Under the pieces are notes generated by a model. The model did not search any database and was not told the DNA's origin. It saw nothing but the letters and a program-made list of their open reading frames with translations. From Gaeumannomyces sp. JS-464 (taxonomy: Eukaryota > Ascomycota > Sordariomycetes > Magnaporthales > Magnaporthaceae), in contig NGZR01000003.1 in assembly GCA_002197995.1 (NCBI GenBank), positions 6,386,001-6,450,000 on the forward strand: 64,000 bases of DNA, read 5' to 3'. Positions within the stretch are counted from its first letter, which is position 1. Each line of letters begins with the position of its first letter. Shown here piece by piece: positions 36,274-49,038 of this stretch. A program made the position numbers and the translations under genes.

Positions 36274-39200
36274 TCAAACGCCGTCTAACGAGAGCTTTTG
36301 ACGTTTATGATGCCAATCACATGTGCTCGTCCTCGCCTGCCTTCTTCTCCCGTCCTCCTCGGCCAACATCTGACGAACCTCGGCCTCGACATCGATCTCG
36401 TCTCCCACGGGCATGCCCGCGCCTGTGACGCGCTTGGCCAGCTCAAGCTTCTTCTGGCAGGCGCGGTACACGAGCTCCTCGACGGTGCCCTTGCTGATGA
36501 GGCGGATGACCTCGACAGGCCTCGTCTGGCCGAACCGGTGCGCGCGGTTCTCCGCCTGCACGTCGTCCTGCGGGTTATCACTTTGGTCGAAGATGATAAC
36601 TTTATTGGCCGAGGCCAGGTTGATGCCCGTGCCTCCCGCTCCCGTCGTGAGGAGGAACGCAGTAAAATCCTTGTCCTCGTTGAACTGATCGATCATGTCT
36701 TGTCGCAGCTCCACCGCTGTGCTGCCCTGGAAAGACAGGTGCGGCACATCGGCAGAGAGCAGGCACTCAGACAATATCTCGTTGACCTTGGCGAACCGTG
36801 TGAAGACCAGCGCCCTGTCTCCGTTCCGCCGGAACTCACGCAGCAGCTCCAACAGGTGCTGCACCTTTCCACTGCGCATCCACGACTCAGGCTCGACATC
36901 GAAGCTCTTGACGCAGGGTTCGTCCACACACCAAACATGAAGCTCGAAATCCGACAGGTCCTTCAGCTCCGCAATGAGATGCTTCTTGTTCTCCTGCTTC
37001 AGCCGCCTCTGAGGAACCTTGCGCATCAGCACATCCGCCATGTCCTCCACCATCTTGTCCGTGAAGTGTCTCCGGAACAGCTGTGAGTGGATGGCCGCTT
37101 TGCGCAGCTGCATCCAGACATTGTTCTGATCATTGCTCGTCCTGTTGGTGGATGTTGACGTCCCCCGCACCGAGTCCTTGCCGTTCCGGAATCGGTTGTG
37201 ATACTCGTAGTATATCTTCTTCTGCGCCCCATCCATGTCGCAGTACACCACCCTGCTAGTCTTGGGCGGGAAACCATCAAGCACCTGTTCCTTCTGCCTC
37301 TGTAGGATGAAAGGTTCCAAGATGCTGCGGGCTCGTCGCACGCGGTCACTGAAAAGCATCGCTCCATTGGACACCTCTTGTAGCGTGACCTTCTGGTCGA
37401 ACAAGTCCTTCAGTGTCTCGACCTGGCCGTCGAACAGTTGCGGCTGGATAAAGTTAAGTAGGTTAATCATCTCCATGAGGTTGTTCTGCACAGGGGTTCC
37501 GGTGAGTAGCACTCTCCAGTTCGCCGTGATTCTGCACAAGTCCTTGTAGAGCTTCGTCTTGGAATTCTTGAGGTTGTGACCCTCGTCAAAGATAGCCACA
37601 TTGGGGTGGATCCGAGAGATGATCTTGGTGTGGTCCCTCTCGCCGGAGCGGCCAAGCTGAGTGTACGTCGTCAGCACGACATGGTGCTCCTCGGGGCTGT
37701 GCCTGATCTCATCACCGAGCCACTCCCTGTCCTTGCCGTGATAGATAGTGACTTTGATCTTGGGCGCGAACTTCTTGAACTCGCCCTGCCAGTTGTCGAA
37801 TGTCGAGGGCGGGACGATGATGAGGTTTGGCCATGGTCGCTCCTCTCCCGATGATGATCATAACTCTCAATGATATGAGACATGAATGAGATGATCTGGC
37901 AGGTCTTTCCAAGGCCCATGTCGTCCGCGAGAATGCATCCGAACTTGCGTTGGTAAAGCTGGTGAAGCCAGTTCAGGCCCAAAGTTGATACGACTTCATG
38001 CTGCATCGACCCTGCATCATCTTGGGCTCACGCGAGATGGGCAGATCCCGGACCTTAAGCGGGTGGCCATCGGCACTCGAGGGCGTCAGTTGGCCATCTC
38101 GGCGCTGATCCGTAATCTTGTTGCCTCGTGAGTCCATGTTCCAGTGGTCGGTGATTGACTTCATGCGGACACCCTCCTCGTCGCACTTCCGAACCACCTT
38201 GTCGATAGCGTCGAGACTCTTGATGAACCTGGACACTTCATAAACGATATCCTCGCCAACACCGATAACTTCGACCTTGGACTTTCGGCCCTTGGTATTG
38301 CCGGTAACCGTGACACCCTTGGCCTCGGCCAAAGTCCGGAGAGGACGGGCATCGATCATAGCCTTTGTGCCATCCTTCTTCTGCTTGGAGCTACCACATA
38401 TGGCCAAGAGACCATTGAGTTCGCACTCGTTCAGGTACTTGAGAACGCGGCTCTCTTTCTCATTTCTGGAATCATCGTCCTGGGGCTCCGGGCTGTCGTA
38501 GGCATCTGAGTCCGAGTCGTCGTCGTCCGTTATGGCGATTGGCTCCTCCTCCTCCTCCTCTTCCTCTTCCTCCTCCTCCGAAGCCTCCTGGGACTTCTTG
38601 ACCTGTGGCTTCTTCGCCTGCGTTTTGACAGTTGACTTGACCGGCGACGATACGGGGGATGCGCCTGGCCGGCGACCTCGTTGTAGCCTCTTGGTAGGCT
38701 TGCGATCGGGCGTCGCAACCACAATCTCGTCCACATCAGAGTCATCATCCACGGTCACGGGTGATGCCTTGGATGAGCCGGCATCTGATTTCCCATGGGC
38801 AAATGATCGGATGAAGCTTCTAACATCTCCGTTCTTCAATGCCTTCTTGTCTGTGGGGGCGCTCTTTGGGCCGTCCTGGCGCGCCTTCTTGGCGGCCGGG
38901 TTGTCAAGCAGCCAAGTCGCGGCTTCGTCTTTGTCCTCATTGCACTTGAGCAGAGCCGTCTGGTACTCGAGCAGTGTCCGGTTGGGCACTATCTTGCAGA
39001 GCGGAGGGGTCTTGTGGACCTTGGAGGTGTGGTAGATCAGGCGTTCCAGACGCTTCTCCAAGATGCTCCCCTTCGGAGCTAGCTCGATCTCGCTAAGCTC
39101 GGCGACGCTCGACGTGTTGGGGCTGGTGATGGACGAAGCCGTCGCGCTATCCTTAGTATCGTTACGGTTGAAAGAAGTCCGAGGAATGTCACCGCGGGTC

Positions 39201-39697
39201 GGGCGTTCGTCTTCCGAGCTGTCTCCGACGTAAATGGCTTCCTTGGGGCTGGACGCCGGATCACGCGCTTGGGCCACGGGGGACGAGCGCTTGCCCAAGA
39301 CCTGAGGTGGACGAAAGTTGGTCTGGCGGGTCTGGCGGACCTGCGCGGGCGGCGGGCGAAACGAAGTGCCACGAGGGGCCATGGCTGATGCTAGACGGCT
39401 GCTGGCAGCGGAAGCATTCTGCCGAAACGGGGAAGAGGCGGGGACTTCAACGGCGGGCGAGGCCGACCGGGAGGAGGATAGGCTTGGGGCCGTGGGTTTG
39501 AGGGTCGGTCGGTCGACTATCTGGGTAGCCTGGGTGAAGTGACGTGACCGGGTGACCGGGAGGGTTGGCTCTCCGCCGACGTCATCGCTGTCGGAGTCGA
39601 TACTGAGATCAATTGTCGGGCTAGAGGACATGACGACCTTGGGCCGTCGCGCCAGTGGAGAAGCAGGCTGGGTGGGAACTAGATTCGAAAATGGCAT
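36274..39697 (-). CDS. fun30: Fun30/SMARCAD1-type SNF2 chromatin remodeller
   Basis: ATP-dependent remodeller of the Fun30/ETL1 group, known for roles in heterochromatin and DNA-end resection. The intronless model has 1141 residues from ATG 39697; ATG 39631 (MSSSPTIDLSID) is an alternative start. The disordered N-terminal third contains CUE-like helices around KCNEDKDEAATWLLDNPAA and a run of Glu near 38535-38580. Helicase motifs are DDMGLGKTCQ (I), DEGHNLKN (II), LTGTPVQNN (III) and ENRAHRFGQTRPVEV (VI). Two bases are missing: one in AAA 37981-37983 (joins SYQL to GLNWLHQLYQ) and one near 37841-37846 (joins DHHR to EERPWPNLIIVP). With both the phase closes exactly. The last ~15 residues are uncertain: another frame ends KKAGEDEHM. 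Confidence 0.93.
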
Positions 39698-40954
39698 GGC
39701 GAAACATGGACGAACAGGCGAGCGGAAGGGGTATGCGACATGGACGATTGGGCAGAGCGGCGGTTCTAGCAAAACCTCTGAGTAACAAGAGATTCAGTTG
39801 GCGGGCATTTGCGCGCGGAAGGATGGCCGAGGTGTGGATGCGGCCCAGGCAAAAAGACAAAAATAAAGACCGATTCGAAATGCAAAAAGATCCAGAGACG
39901 GGCGCATCCGTTTGGCGAGACTGCAAAGTGACAAAGCAGGCGGTTGTGCGAGAGCAACGAACAGATTCGTGCGTGCGCTCTGCAAAAGTGAGTGCCGGCT
40001 GAGGAGGTTTCGGGGAAAATGGCGGCGGTGAGGTTTGGGATTCCTGACGGGGGTTGGAACAAATGGGATTTTTTTACCCCACGCAGGGCGCGACTGGGCG
40101 CGCCAGGGAACACGCCGGGCGCGTGTTGCCAGGCTGGCGGAGGGGTCCCAAGAACACGCTAACACGTGCCCTCTTTTGCCACCTTCCGATCTTGGGTGCG
40201 CAATGGGACAGGGGGCTGGGACTTTGGGGAAAGCGATTGGTGTTCCTGAGGAGGTTAAGTTGGTGCACAGTTCTGGGCAGATCAATCAATTGATCCACGT
40301 TATATTTTCTCTGAGCTGGCAACCGGGGCCTCAACAGCCTCTGCTGTCAGAAGCTGGGCAACGCGAGGGCTCTCTTTGTTGCTTCGCAAGCCCCAGCCAG
40401 CACAGTCGAGCGAGTTGAGGTGGGCTCCTCCGCGCCCAACAAGGCTAGGTGGGCAGGGCTTGCTCTTTGTCCCCTGCCGGGCGATTCCTGCAAAGCGGAG
40501 ACTCCCTTGCCCGGCACAGTCCCGACGAAGAAAAGGCGTGCACTTATTCATTGTCCAGCATTAAATCAGAGACAGAAAAGTAGGAGAATGGATGTAGGTT
40601 ATAGATCTCAAATATATATACAAGCAGCCTCTTGTTTTAATCAGTGGTTCTGATAGTCCAGGTGGCTGCAGATGGTGCAGAGATGATGTTTTCTTTCGTA
40701 GAGACCGTGCCTGGCCTGCACAGTCCACGGGAGCACAGTGTCAACTCAACAAGCTGGTCTGTCCAGTCAGGCGTTTCCGCTTTTCGAGTGGTCATTGAGC
40801 ACGTCCTCGTCTGAACCTCACACACCAAGGCCAGCAGCGCCCATCTATTTGCCCCAAAAGATCACGGATACCGAGGAGTTGTCCAGGACCGCAAACATTT
40901 CAAGCTCGGCCGTTTTCATTTCGCTCCACAATATCGTAGCAGGCACTTTTCAAT
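39698..40954. promoter_or_regulatory. Divergent promoter region, Fun30-like / VMA21
   Basis: 1.26 kb without a supported gene, serving as the 5' region of both flanking genes. No known motif stands out to the eye. Confidence 0.45.
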
Positions 40955-41510
40955 ATGGCGACAAGGAGAATCGTGGCGACCGAGAAGACGGTCCTGGAGA
41001 AGGATGACCACATTGGCGCCAGCCCGGCCGCGGGCGAGAAGTCGGACACGACCCCTGCCGTGCCCTTGTGAGTTTTCTTCCTTTCTCTTCTCTTTTCCTC
41101 TTTGGTTTGTCTCCTGAAAATCCATGCCTAGAAGAAGGACCATATCTGACAGAACATGTCCCGGAAACAGTGATGTTATACTGAAGCTCCTGGCCTTCAC
41201 CTTTGCCATGATCGTCGTGCCCATCGGCTCGTACTTCGCCACCGTCAACAACGTGTTCAATGGTGGGTCCTGTTCCGCCTCCCGCGGGCTCAGGTTGGCG
41301 TTGGGAAGGAATCGCCCCGATCTGCGCTATTGCTGACACGCTCGTCCACTACTACCCGCTTGATCTTCTGTATCGTGGACAGGCAACTCTACATATGCCG
41401 GTGCCCTGGCTGCTATCATGGCAAACGTGGTCTTGATCGCCTACGTCGTTGTGGCCATGAACGAGGATCAGTCGGAGCAGTTGGAAAAGGAGGCAAAGAA
41501 GAAGAGCTGA
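40955..41510 (+). CDS. vma21: V-ATPase assembly factor Vma21
   Basis: Small ER membrane chaperone for assembly of the V-ATPase Vo sector. Three exons (40955-41067, 41171-41262, 41383-41510), all GT-AG and in exact phase, give 110 residues without any frameshift. The protein starts MATRRIVATEKTVLEKDD and has two transmembrane helices (ILKLLAFTFAMIVVPIGSYF and ALAAIMANVVLIAYVVVAM) separated by the short lumenal loop TVNNVFNGNSTYAG, the standard Vma21 layout. It ends EAKKKS, so lysines sit at positions -3 and -4, which meets the KKxx ER-retrieval rule known from yeast Vma21. Length is typical. Confidence 0.95.
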
Positions 41511-42685
41511 AACATCGACCACCTCCTCGCGTTGCCTTCGGGCCTTTCCTTTAGCCAAGGCCGCTGCTGTGCTCGCGGACTGTAACCCGTTTTTTTTTAT
41601 GGAATTCCCAGGTAGAAAAAGGTCGAAGCTTCCATGGCCGTGTTCTATACCACACCGAGGCGTGTTTGATCATTGACATGCGGAATATGGACTGTGGACA
41701 AGAGGGCGTGCGCATTCAACGCTTCTAGCTCTCGTCCCCTTGCCACACACACGACTATTTGTCGAGACGGAATGAGCGGAGAACATGTTGATTCTAACTA
41801 GAATTGTTGAGTTACTTCGGTTTTGAGACGTGGCGCCGACGACATGTTTCCAACATTCCGATGAGGAAAAACATCCCGTGCCATCCGACCGCCTCGGCGA
41901 ATCCGCCACACAAGTCAGCTACCTAGTGAACTCAATTCCACGAGATAGCACTGCCTTGTGTCACGTTGCACATGTCGCACATGCGCGCATAGCTCTGTCG
42001 TCGGAGTGCCTCCTGTGGTGATGGATCATAACATTCTGCCCGAGAGCATCCCTAAGGGCGCGCTCAGGTGTGATTAGGAATGCGTCCGCTGGGGCCCCGA
42101 GTGCTCCCTCATCCTTCTACCAGACGAGGAAGACCGCGTCCCTAAGAGATCGACGGAGGAAAAAAGTAGAGAACAAGATAGTAACAATGCCATCCCGACG
42201 CCAGTACATCAAAATCGTATACCGTATGTACCCTCCTGTCCTGTGTATCCCCTGTCCCAGGGTCGAAGCCTCGCCCATTTGCTGCAAGTTTGCCTGGTGT
42301 GCCGAGTCCTCCCAGCGCCCGCACAACAGACCAAATGTGCAAGTTTTGATGGATCCAACCTTCAAATCCCCTCCAGCACCCCAAGAGTCCATTCATACCG
42401 TATACTGAGATTCCAGTAAGCATATAACGCAACCTGAAACCAGCAGTGAGCGTGTCAAAAGATCCGCTAGTATCGGGCTCCTCCAACCGGGAGTGGCACA
42501 ACACCTGGGCCAGCCCAAAAGTGCGACGAGTACGCCTCGGGTGGGGATCTGATGTGTGCCGAGAATAATGGGGTATCAAGGGAAATAGATAGGCGAGAAT
42601 AAAGAAAGAACAAGTTGGAGGAAGAAGAAAAAAGTGATAAAAACAAGGCCGCTCTAGATCGCGTAATGCAGCGACCACCCAACGG
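41511..42685. other. Convergent 3' spacer
   Basis: 3' regions of VMA21 and the DUF2406 gene, 1.2 kb. No coding sequence, repeat or RNA gene is recognised. Confidence 0.5.
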
Positions 42686-44186
42686 CTAAGAATTTTTGCT
42701 GAACCGGCGCGCGAACCAGCTCTTACGCTTCTCGCCCATGCCTGGTCGCTCGGTGGCTGCCGATGCCGTCGAAGGAGCCCGGGTCGGCTTCCTCAGGATC
42801 GTGTTCTGCTTACTCGGGACGGCCGGTGGTGGAGGTTCGTGAGAAGGGGTAGCGTTGTTGCTGGTGGCCTGGGGGTGGCAGAGCCTCCGTTAATGGCAAC
42901 GGTGAAGGAAGGTGCCTGGTAGTTCGAGTTCTGGCTGAAGCCGATCCCGTAGTCGTTGACCGGCTCCTGACGCTTTGGGGAGACTGGACCCGCTCGATCG
43001 AGCTGTTGTCGCTACTGGTCGGATCGGTCTGGTAGCCCGCGTGCTCGCCCGACGAGCCACTCCCAGAACCTGACGCCACGGTCTCGTATGACCGGTGGTT
43101 CATCGACACCGGGTAAACATTGTTTTGCTCAGGTTGCCTTTGCGAGGGGAACTGCGGCTCAGATGCCATCCTAGAGTATCTGGTCCGCGGAACGTTGCTG
43201 TAGGCATTGTACCCTTGGGAGCCGTAGGGGTCGCCCTGATTTTCCGTCCACCCTCCGTATCGCCGATCTGGGGGACCCCCTCTCGTGCTGTAGTAGCTAT
43301 CACGCTGGTAACGACCGTTGTAGGCATTGCCTGGCATGGGACGTCGTGTCAGCCAATGCTGGCTATGGCCGTGCACCATTGACCTTGGGCGGGGGGACGC
43401 TCGCGCACCCTGCAGCATGGACATACCACCCGCGTTACTAGGAGCAAAGTAGCTGCTCCTGCGATCCCAATTTGCCACCGAGTCGGAGTCTAGGCGACAG
43501 TCCCGTCAGTAATTGATTTCAGCAATAGGTCTGGGAAGCCACAAGAGAAACTGGCGCATGGCAGGGCTGTGGGCCCTGCCGTTCGCCGTCGAGGGGCCAC
43601 CCACCTGATCGGATGATCATCGACTGTCGATTGTAGCCGCCGTCTATAGCTGCTTCGAAGCTTCGGATGGTGTCGAGCGGGCGCTCCCAGCGACTGCGCG
43701 TGGGGTTCGACCTGTCAGGGTCATCTGTAACAAAGGCAGGAAGAACATGTCAGTACGCGAACTGCATGCATACGCGAGCGCAATGGCCTCGCGTCCGCAG
43801 ACCACTTGGGATGAGTCAAGTTAACTGACCGATCACGTTCCCGTGCATGTCCTTATGCCGCATGTTGCGCAGCGGTGCTAGGGATGACTTGACCGTGGCC
43901 GCAACCACGCCGGGCTCTGCTTCGCTCATGGCCAGTGTGGGATCTGCTTTGCTGTGAAGTCGCTTGGCCTCCTTCTCGGCGGACGTCTCGACCAGCTCGG
44001 TGCTCTTATGCGACTTGTTAGACTGGAAGCTGAAGGTCCTATTCCTCTGGCCCGCTCGCGGGTGGCCGTCGGGGCCTTGGCCTTGGCTCGGGTGCTTGGG
44101 CTGTTGCGGAGGCTGCTGCTGCCAGTTTTGTTGCTGATAGGGATGTTGTCCTGGCGCTTGCTGTTGTTGTGGATAATAGCCCTGCG

Positions 44187-44239
<53 letters not shown>

Positions 44240-44316
44240 TGTTGCTGCTGCTGTTGATAGAAGTGGCTCGGAGGGACCGGAGGGACCGGAGGAAGCGGAT
44301 TGCTCGAGGTAGCCAT
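42686..44316 (-). CDS. DUF2406 family protein with polyglutamine N-terminus
   Basis: Fungus-specific protein of unknown function. From ATG 44316 (MATSSNPLPPVPPVPPSHFY) there is a long Gln tract. The conserved DUF2406 core follows: NRTFSFQSNKSHKS, EKEAKRLHSKADPTLAMSEA, RNMRHKDMHGNVI, and across intron 1 DDPDRSNPTRSRWERPLDTI then RSFEAAIDGGYNRQSM. Exons are 43830-44316, 43605-43724 and 42686-43489; introns are 105 and 115 bp. The long third exon is Ser/Pro/Tyr-rich and ends with the basic motif KRKSWFARRFSKNS. Two bases are missing in C-runs on the coding strand: 42977-42980 and 42871-42875. With both the length is 470 residues and the phase closes. Confidence 0.88.
44188..44235 (-). repeat. 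Pure (CAG)16 tract encoding polyglutamine
   Basis: Sixteen uninterrupted CTG units on the plus strand, read as CAG in the DUF2406 gene. Further Gln codons flank it on both sides. Likely length-polymorphic. Confidence 0.9.
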
Positions 44317-47300
44317 GTTGGCGACGGGGCAGCACGAGGTGCCGGGATCCGTTTGAGAAAAGAGGGAATTGATCGGTGATCCGAGGACCTGGGCGCGTAT
44401 CTGCCGGGGTTGCTGCGGTCCTTGGGGCGATGGGTCCAATTTCGATCCGTCTTGGGAGATTCTTTTTGGGGATAGGGAGATGTCAAGACCTGTGCTCCTC
44501 CGCCAACATCCACATTTACGCTTGGCCTTGGGACTGTCGGGGGTTAGGTAGGTGGCCGCCCGGTCTGTCTTATCGCGTTGCGGCGGGATTGAAGCACTCG
44601 CAAACGGCGACGGAGTGGGGGCTGGAGGGAGCTTGCACGCTGCTCGCTGAGGTGTTGACCTAGCCTGGGCCGCTAGCCGGGTGTGCGAGTGGGCCTGTGG
44701 GCACCCCTGGTCTTGTCGCAAAACGGGGTGGGAGTGGTTGAGTGCGAGTGGTCACGAAATCAAGGAAGTGAGAGCGCGACGTGCGTGCGTGGCTGGGGCC
44801 ACAGAAGCTGCCGAGAGGACCAAGCACGATCCACGACAGGCAGCAGAAGGGGCAGGTCAAGGCGAAAGGCAAGAAGGATGTTTTTTTCAGCGATGGCGAT
44901 TTCTTCCCTTTGACACGCGAGTGTGTGTGACATCCAATGAGTCGCGATTAGCCAGGGCTGACGCCACACAAAGAGGAGATGGACCCGGCAGCTTGTTGTC
45001 GGTGGTTTCAATGTCTTTTCTTCTTTTTCTTTGTTGACCGGGTGCCTGACTTCGTGTGCTCCCAGGACCGCGGAAAGTATGGCGCGGCCAGCGAGGAGCC
45101 TACGTCAGTCGCTTGTGGCAAGCTGGGCGGCAGAGGTGGGGATTGGGTGCCGCGACCGGTGGAGCAGGGGAGGGGTTTCAGAGCTGCAACCTCTCAACAG
45201 ACCCAGCACACAGTGGAAGGCGAACGAAAAAAGAAAAAGAAAAAAACAATCAAACAAACAAAAATTTAGATCGAGATCGCTGTTTCAGTGGGGGCCGCCT
45301 GCCCACAAATTCGGGCTCTTTGGCCTGTGTGGCGCCAGCGAGGACGCCTGAAGACACGACCATCCGCCTATTGAACGGACGAAACGAAGGGCTGCAGTCG
45401 GAACTGGAAACCAGAGCAGAACAGCTAAATGGAACAGGTGTGAGAAGCGCAGGGAGGCTGTGACAGCAGCACTGCATGCGTATATCAATCAAAAAGGTGC
45501 CAAGCAGCAGCAGAGGCGCGGTAAACAAGTGACGCACGAATATGCGGTGATTTTGACCGGCCCATGATACGAGAATCGGCTCGGGGAGGCAACGGCTATG
45601 AATACGAGCCGGCTGGGGATGGATGGATGTTGCGGTACCTCGGGACAGTTGGGGTGCCCCCGCAATACAAAAAGATAGCACACACGCCACCTGGGTCTAC
45701 CACAAAGCACTACCTATTCAGGTCTATCCAACGACGACGACAACAACAATAAAGCGGGCGTTTGCGCCCCATTGAAATTTGGCCTTTTGTCAGAATTAAG
45801 CCGGCAGGCCACCGAGGCGTAGAGTGACTTCAGGGGGCGCAGATCAAGCATCATCGATGGGCGGGCTGTGCTTCGAGCCGGCCGTGCTGACCGCCATGCA
45901 TTCCCTCCCTTCAAATGGATCTGCGTCTTGACGTGTACATACGCAATGGGGGACTAGTTGATATTTTAGTATGCTGGCTAAAAATGCAGATAGGTATCAA
46001 GCGAACTTATCTAGGCCCTATCAATGACTTGGGTCCGCCACCGCCTCCTTTCAATGTCTGGGAAGATGGGACAGCATCTCGGCCGACCGCGTTGTGCCGT
46101 GGCGGCAAGTCCTTCAGTCATGTACGTACCCAGGTATCCTTTGAACGTCCTATGTGCGGACGGAGTTGCAGTTGTGCAGCCGACACAGCAGATAGCAAAA
46201 ATATCCAGCGACTGTAACGATCTCGAAAGCATGCATAAACGTTTTACCAGGCTGAGTGCGGATCCATAGTCACAAGTTGAGCATTCCCTCTGATCCATAA
46301 ATTCCAATATGCAATTCCCGTCCCCGCTTTACCATAATCCGCGACCCCTTGTCCATTGCTGGACAGAAAGAAAATCCTGTTGGGTGTGGCCGCAGTATTC
46401 CTAGCGCCCGATTTGACTTCTGCTAACGGGAGTCCGAACACATGGAAGCCAGCTGAGAGCTGCAGCTGCAAGCCGCCGAGGCGACGGGCGGACATTTGGA
46501 GCCGTGCAGGAAGCCTGTGCGCGCCGAGACCCAGGGACCGGACAAGACAAAATCGTATGAGTTTTTGGTGTCCGCCCCACGCCGCGTGCATGGAGCCCCG
46601 AAATGTCGTAAGCATTCGCAGGGAAACGGAAGAGAGGAGCCACTAATGACTTCCAAGCTTTATGTTCAATATACATCTAACCGCACCTCGCAGAAAAGTT
46701 GGTATTCTATTTGTCTAGATCCTGGAAGGAACCAATACCAGCTTCCTACAAATATGATGCCAGGGAGATACTGCTTGCCCAAGCCGGCAAGCAGGTTTGT
46801 CACCATCTCAGAAAAAAGCAGGTTGTTATGGATGACACATGGGTGGACGACACGGGTTCGATACGTACCATCATATGAGCCTTTTCCATGCCGTAGAAGG
46901 AACCTTCCTTTGCCGAGACTGCTCTGCACAGGCTATACAGGCGATGCTATAAAGTAACTGTAGCCTAGGGAGAACCTTTCTGTGTGACTGAATCCATCCA
47001 TCCCTTTCCTTGAAACACCCGTCGTGTTTTCGAGTTCTCTCCCCTCTTCGTCCCCATCAGATTGTTTCTTCCCTCTTCCAGAACCCCCAATCGGCGGTGC
47101 ATGCTCGTCGGGTGGGAAGGGGGCGTGAATCCAGAAGAAATCTCCCAACGCCCCTCCTACCATCAGGAGTTGTTGCCTCGACCTGGCACGGCCCAGACAG
47201 TTTTTTTCCCCGTTCCATCGAGGCGAGCATCGGCATAAGGAGGCCCACTGATCGGCCGGGCGGCGGGCTGATTTAAAGTGGGCGACAGGGAGGCCCTGGG

Positions 47301-49038
47301 GAGTTCCCGAAGGCGGGAAGCCAGCTTCCACGGCTCCCCGGCTCTCAGGTTGATTGGCCTCGTCGTGCTTGTGGTCGACTTGTGTGTTCTGTTCCTGACC
47401 CGATCATCCATGTTTGTGGAAACCGAGATGGATACCACGATACCTAGGTGCTTTGGAGCAACGCACACCAGCCATGCTCCCATGATACCCAAAGACAATG
47501 GGATCCCACGCCCGACAAGAAATCTTTGCCAGCGTGTACCTAGATGGGGCGCCTTACTCGCGTCCCGCAATGTGCCGACACTGTTTTCCATTGACAGCCC
47601 GACGGCAGTGGCCCCTTGCAGCGCCATCCGCGGCGGAACGCGGGATGCCTGCCGTGTGCAACGCCGGCTGGGATGCACCCCCGACTCCCGACAAACAGGA
47701 GTAGGTATGTCACGATGTCCGGGCAGCCACATGTTGGCTGAGCGGCTACCTTCTACCTCCCCGTGCTACCTCTTCCATGGTAGCGGCGGAGCTCCCTTTT
47801 CGCCTGAAAACCAGAGGTCGTCGCCACGCCGCCTGTGTTTCGGAGCATGGATGGCGTCGGTTTTCTTCGTCCGGCTTGATCTTATTTGCCGGCCAGCCAC
47901 TGGGCGCCTGCCGGCCGTTCCAACTTTGCCGGAATATCTGGCGACTCGCGACCACCTGGGCTTTCTTCTCCTGTTGTGTCTGACCGTGTCTCTATCCTCT
48001 CGATCTCCTCCAGCCTCGATGTCTCGAGTTTACGGTCTTATCAGCCATCCCAGCCTGAATAATAAATGCCGCTCCAGGCATTTGGTGACTCGGGGGACTC
48101 CCTTGAAAGTTGAAATTCAGCAGAGCCAGTGGGCTGTGGGCGCGGGCCCCAATGCGAGGGCTAAATTCTCCCATGAATGTCTTAGTTCGTCATGCCGTCG
48201 CCTCGAATTTGTCATGCTTCATCGCTTCTACGCCGCGGTCTAGCCTTTAACTCCTGCCAGATATACTAAAATTGGCCATTCCGGCACGGGCTTGATTCAA
48301 GCCACGCCAAGACATATCAGATACGGATGATTACTCGAGGTGAAGTAGCCATATTATCGCTCATGCCAGCGGGGGGTTTGACCGAGGCCTCCATCATCCC
48401 CAGTTCAAAAGTCCAGAATTCCAAACATCTGATGTACAGAGGTGTGATGGCTGGCTCACCTTTTCTGCCCCATCTCGGTAGTAGGGATTCCCAGACTGGC
48501 GGGAGACCAGTAGACAAAGTGTTCATCAGTTCCCGAATCTCTGGATCCTGAATCTGGGCCCTGCGTTTGACACTCGAGCTGTCTAGCGTATCCCCCAGTA
48601 TGGAACCCGAGGACCAGAGCTGGAGTGGGAATCGGAACTGGACGAAGATGTCATCGCATCATGAATTCGGAGGGTTGACCATTCATGTTTGAATCCTGCC
48701 GTCAAACGCCGCCAGGGACTGGATCTCGGCCTGGTAAGTTAGACAGGACAATATCGGCACGCCAGACGGCTACCGCCCTGAACCAATCCTCCAAACGCCG
48801 AGTTCCCCCAGTCTGCCGCCATCCGTCTCTCCAAGGAGAGGAGGCGGCACCACATCCCAGAGCCGCATAGTCGACAATGCCGGAATTCCCTGAATGTTCT
48901 TTTGTTTTCCCTCTCGATTGATTGCCTAGTGGGCAAGCGTCAAAAAGCAAGCGCAGAAAAAGCTCGTCATATTCCTTTGCCCGAACCCTCAATGCAGCCA
49001 GATACCCGATCCACACAACTCCGCCGGAAATGAAATGT
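44317..49038. other. 4.7-kb gene-poor stretch
   Basis: The longest spacer in the window, upstream of the DUF2406 gene and downstream of eL33. A 321-codon open frame (47278-48243, +) contains one hydrophobic stretch (LIGLVVLVVDLCVLFL) but starts at GTG, has low-complexity composition and no recognisable domain, so I do not call it a gene. No transposon ends, tRNA or rRNA were recognised. Confidence 0.45.

Noticed and set aside
46840..46880. Possible tRNA (GGTTCGATAC resembles a T-arm)
   Set aside because: The flanking bases do not form the T-stem and no acceptor stem or anticodon arm can be drawn.
47278..48243. 321-codon open frame as a gene
   Set aside because: It starts with GTG, has no domain, no likely introns and coding-unlike composition; kept only as a note on the spacer.
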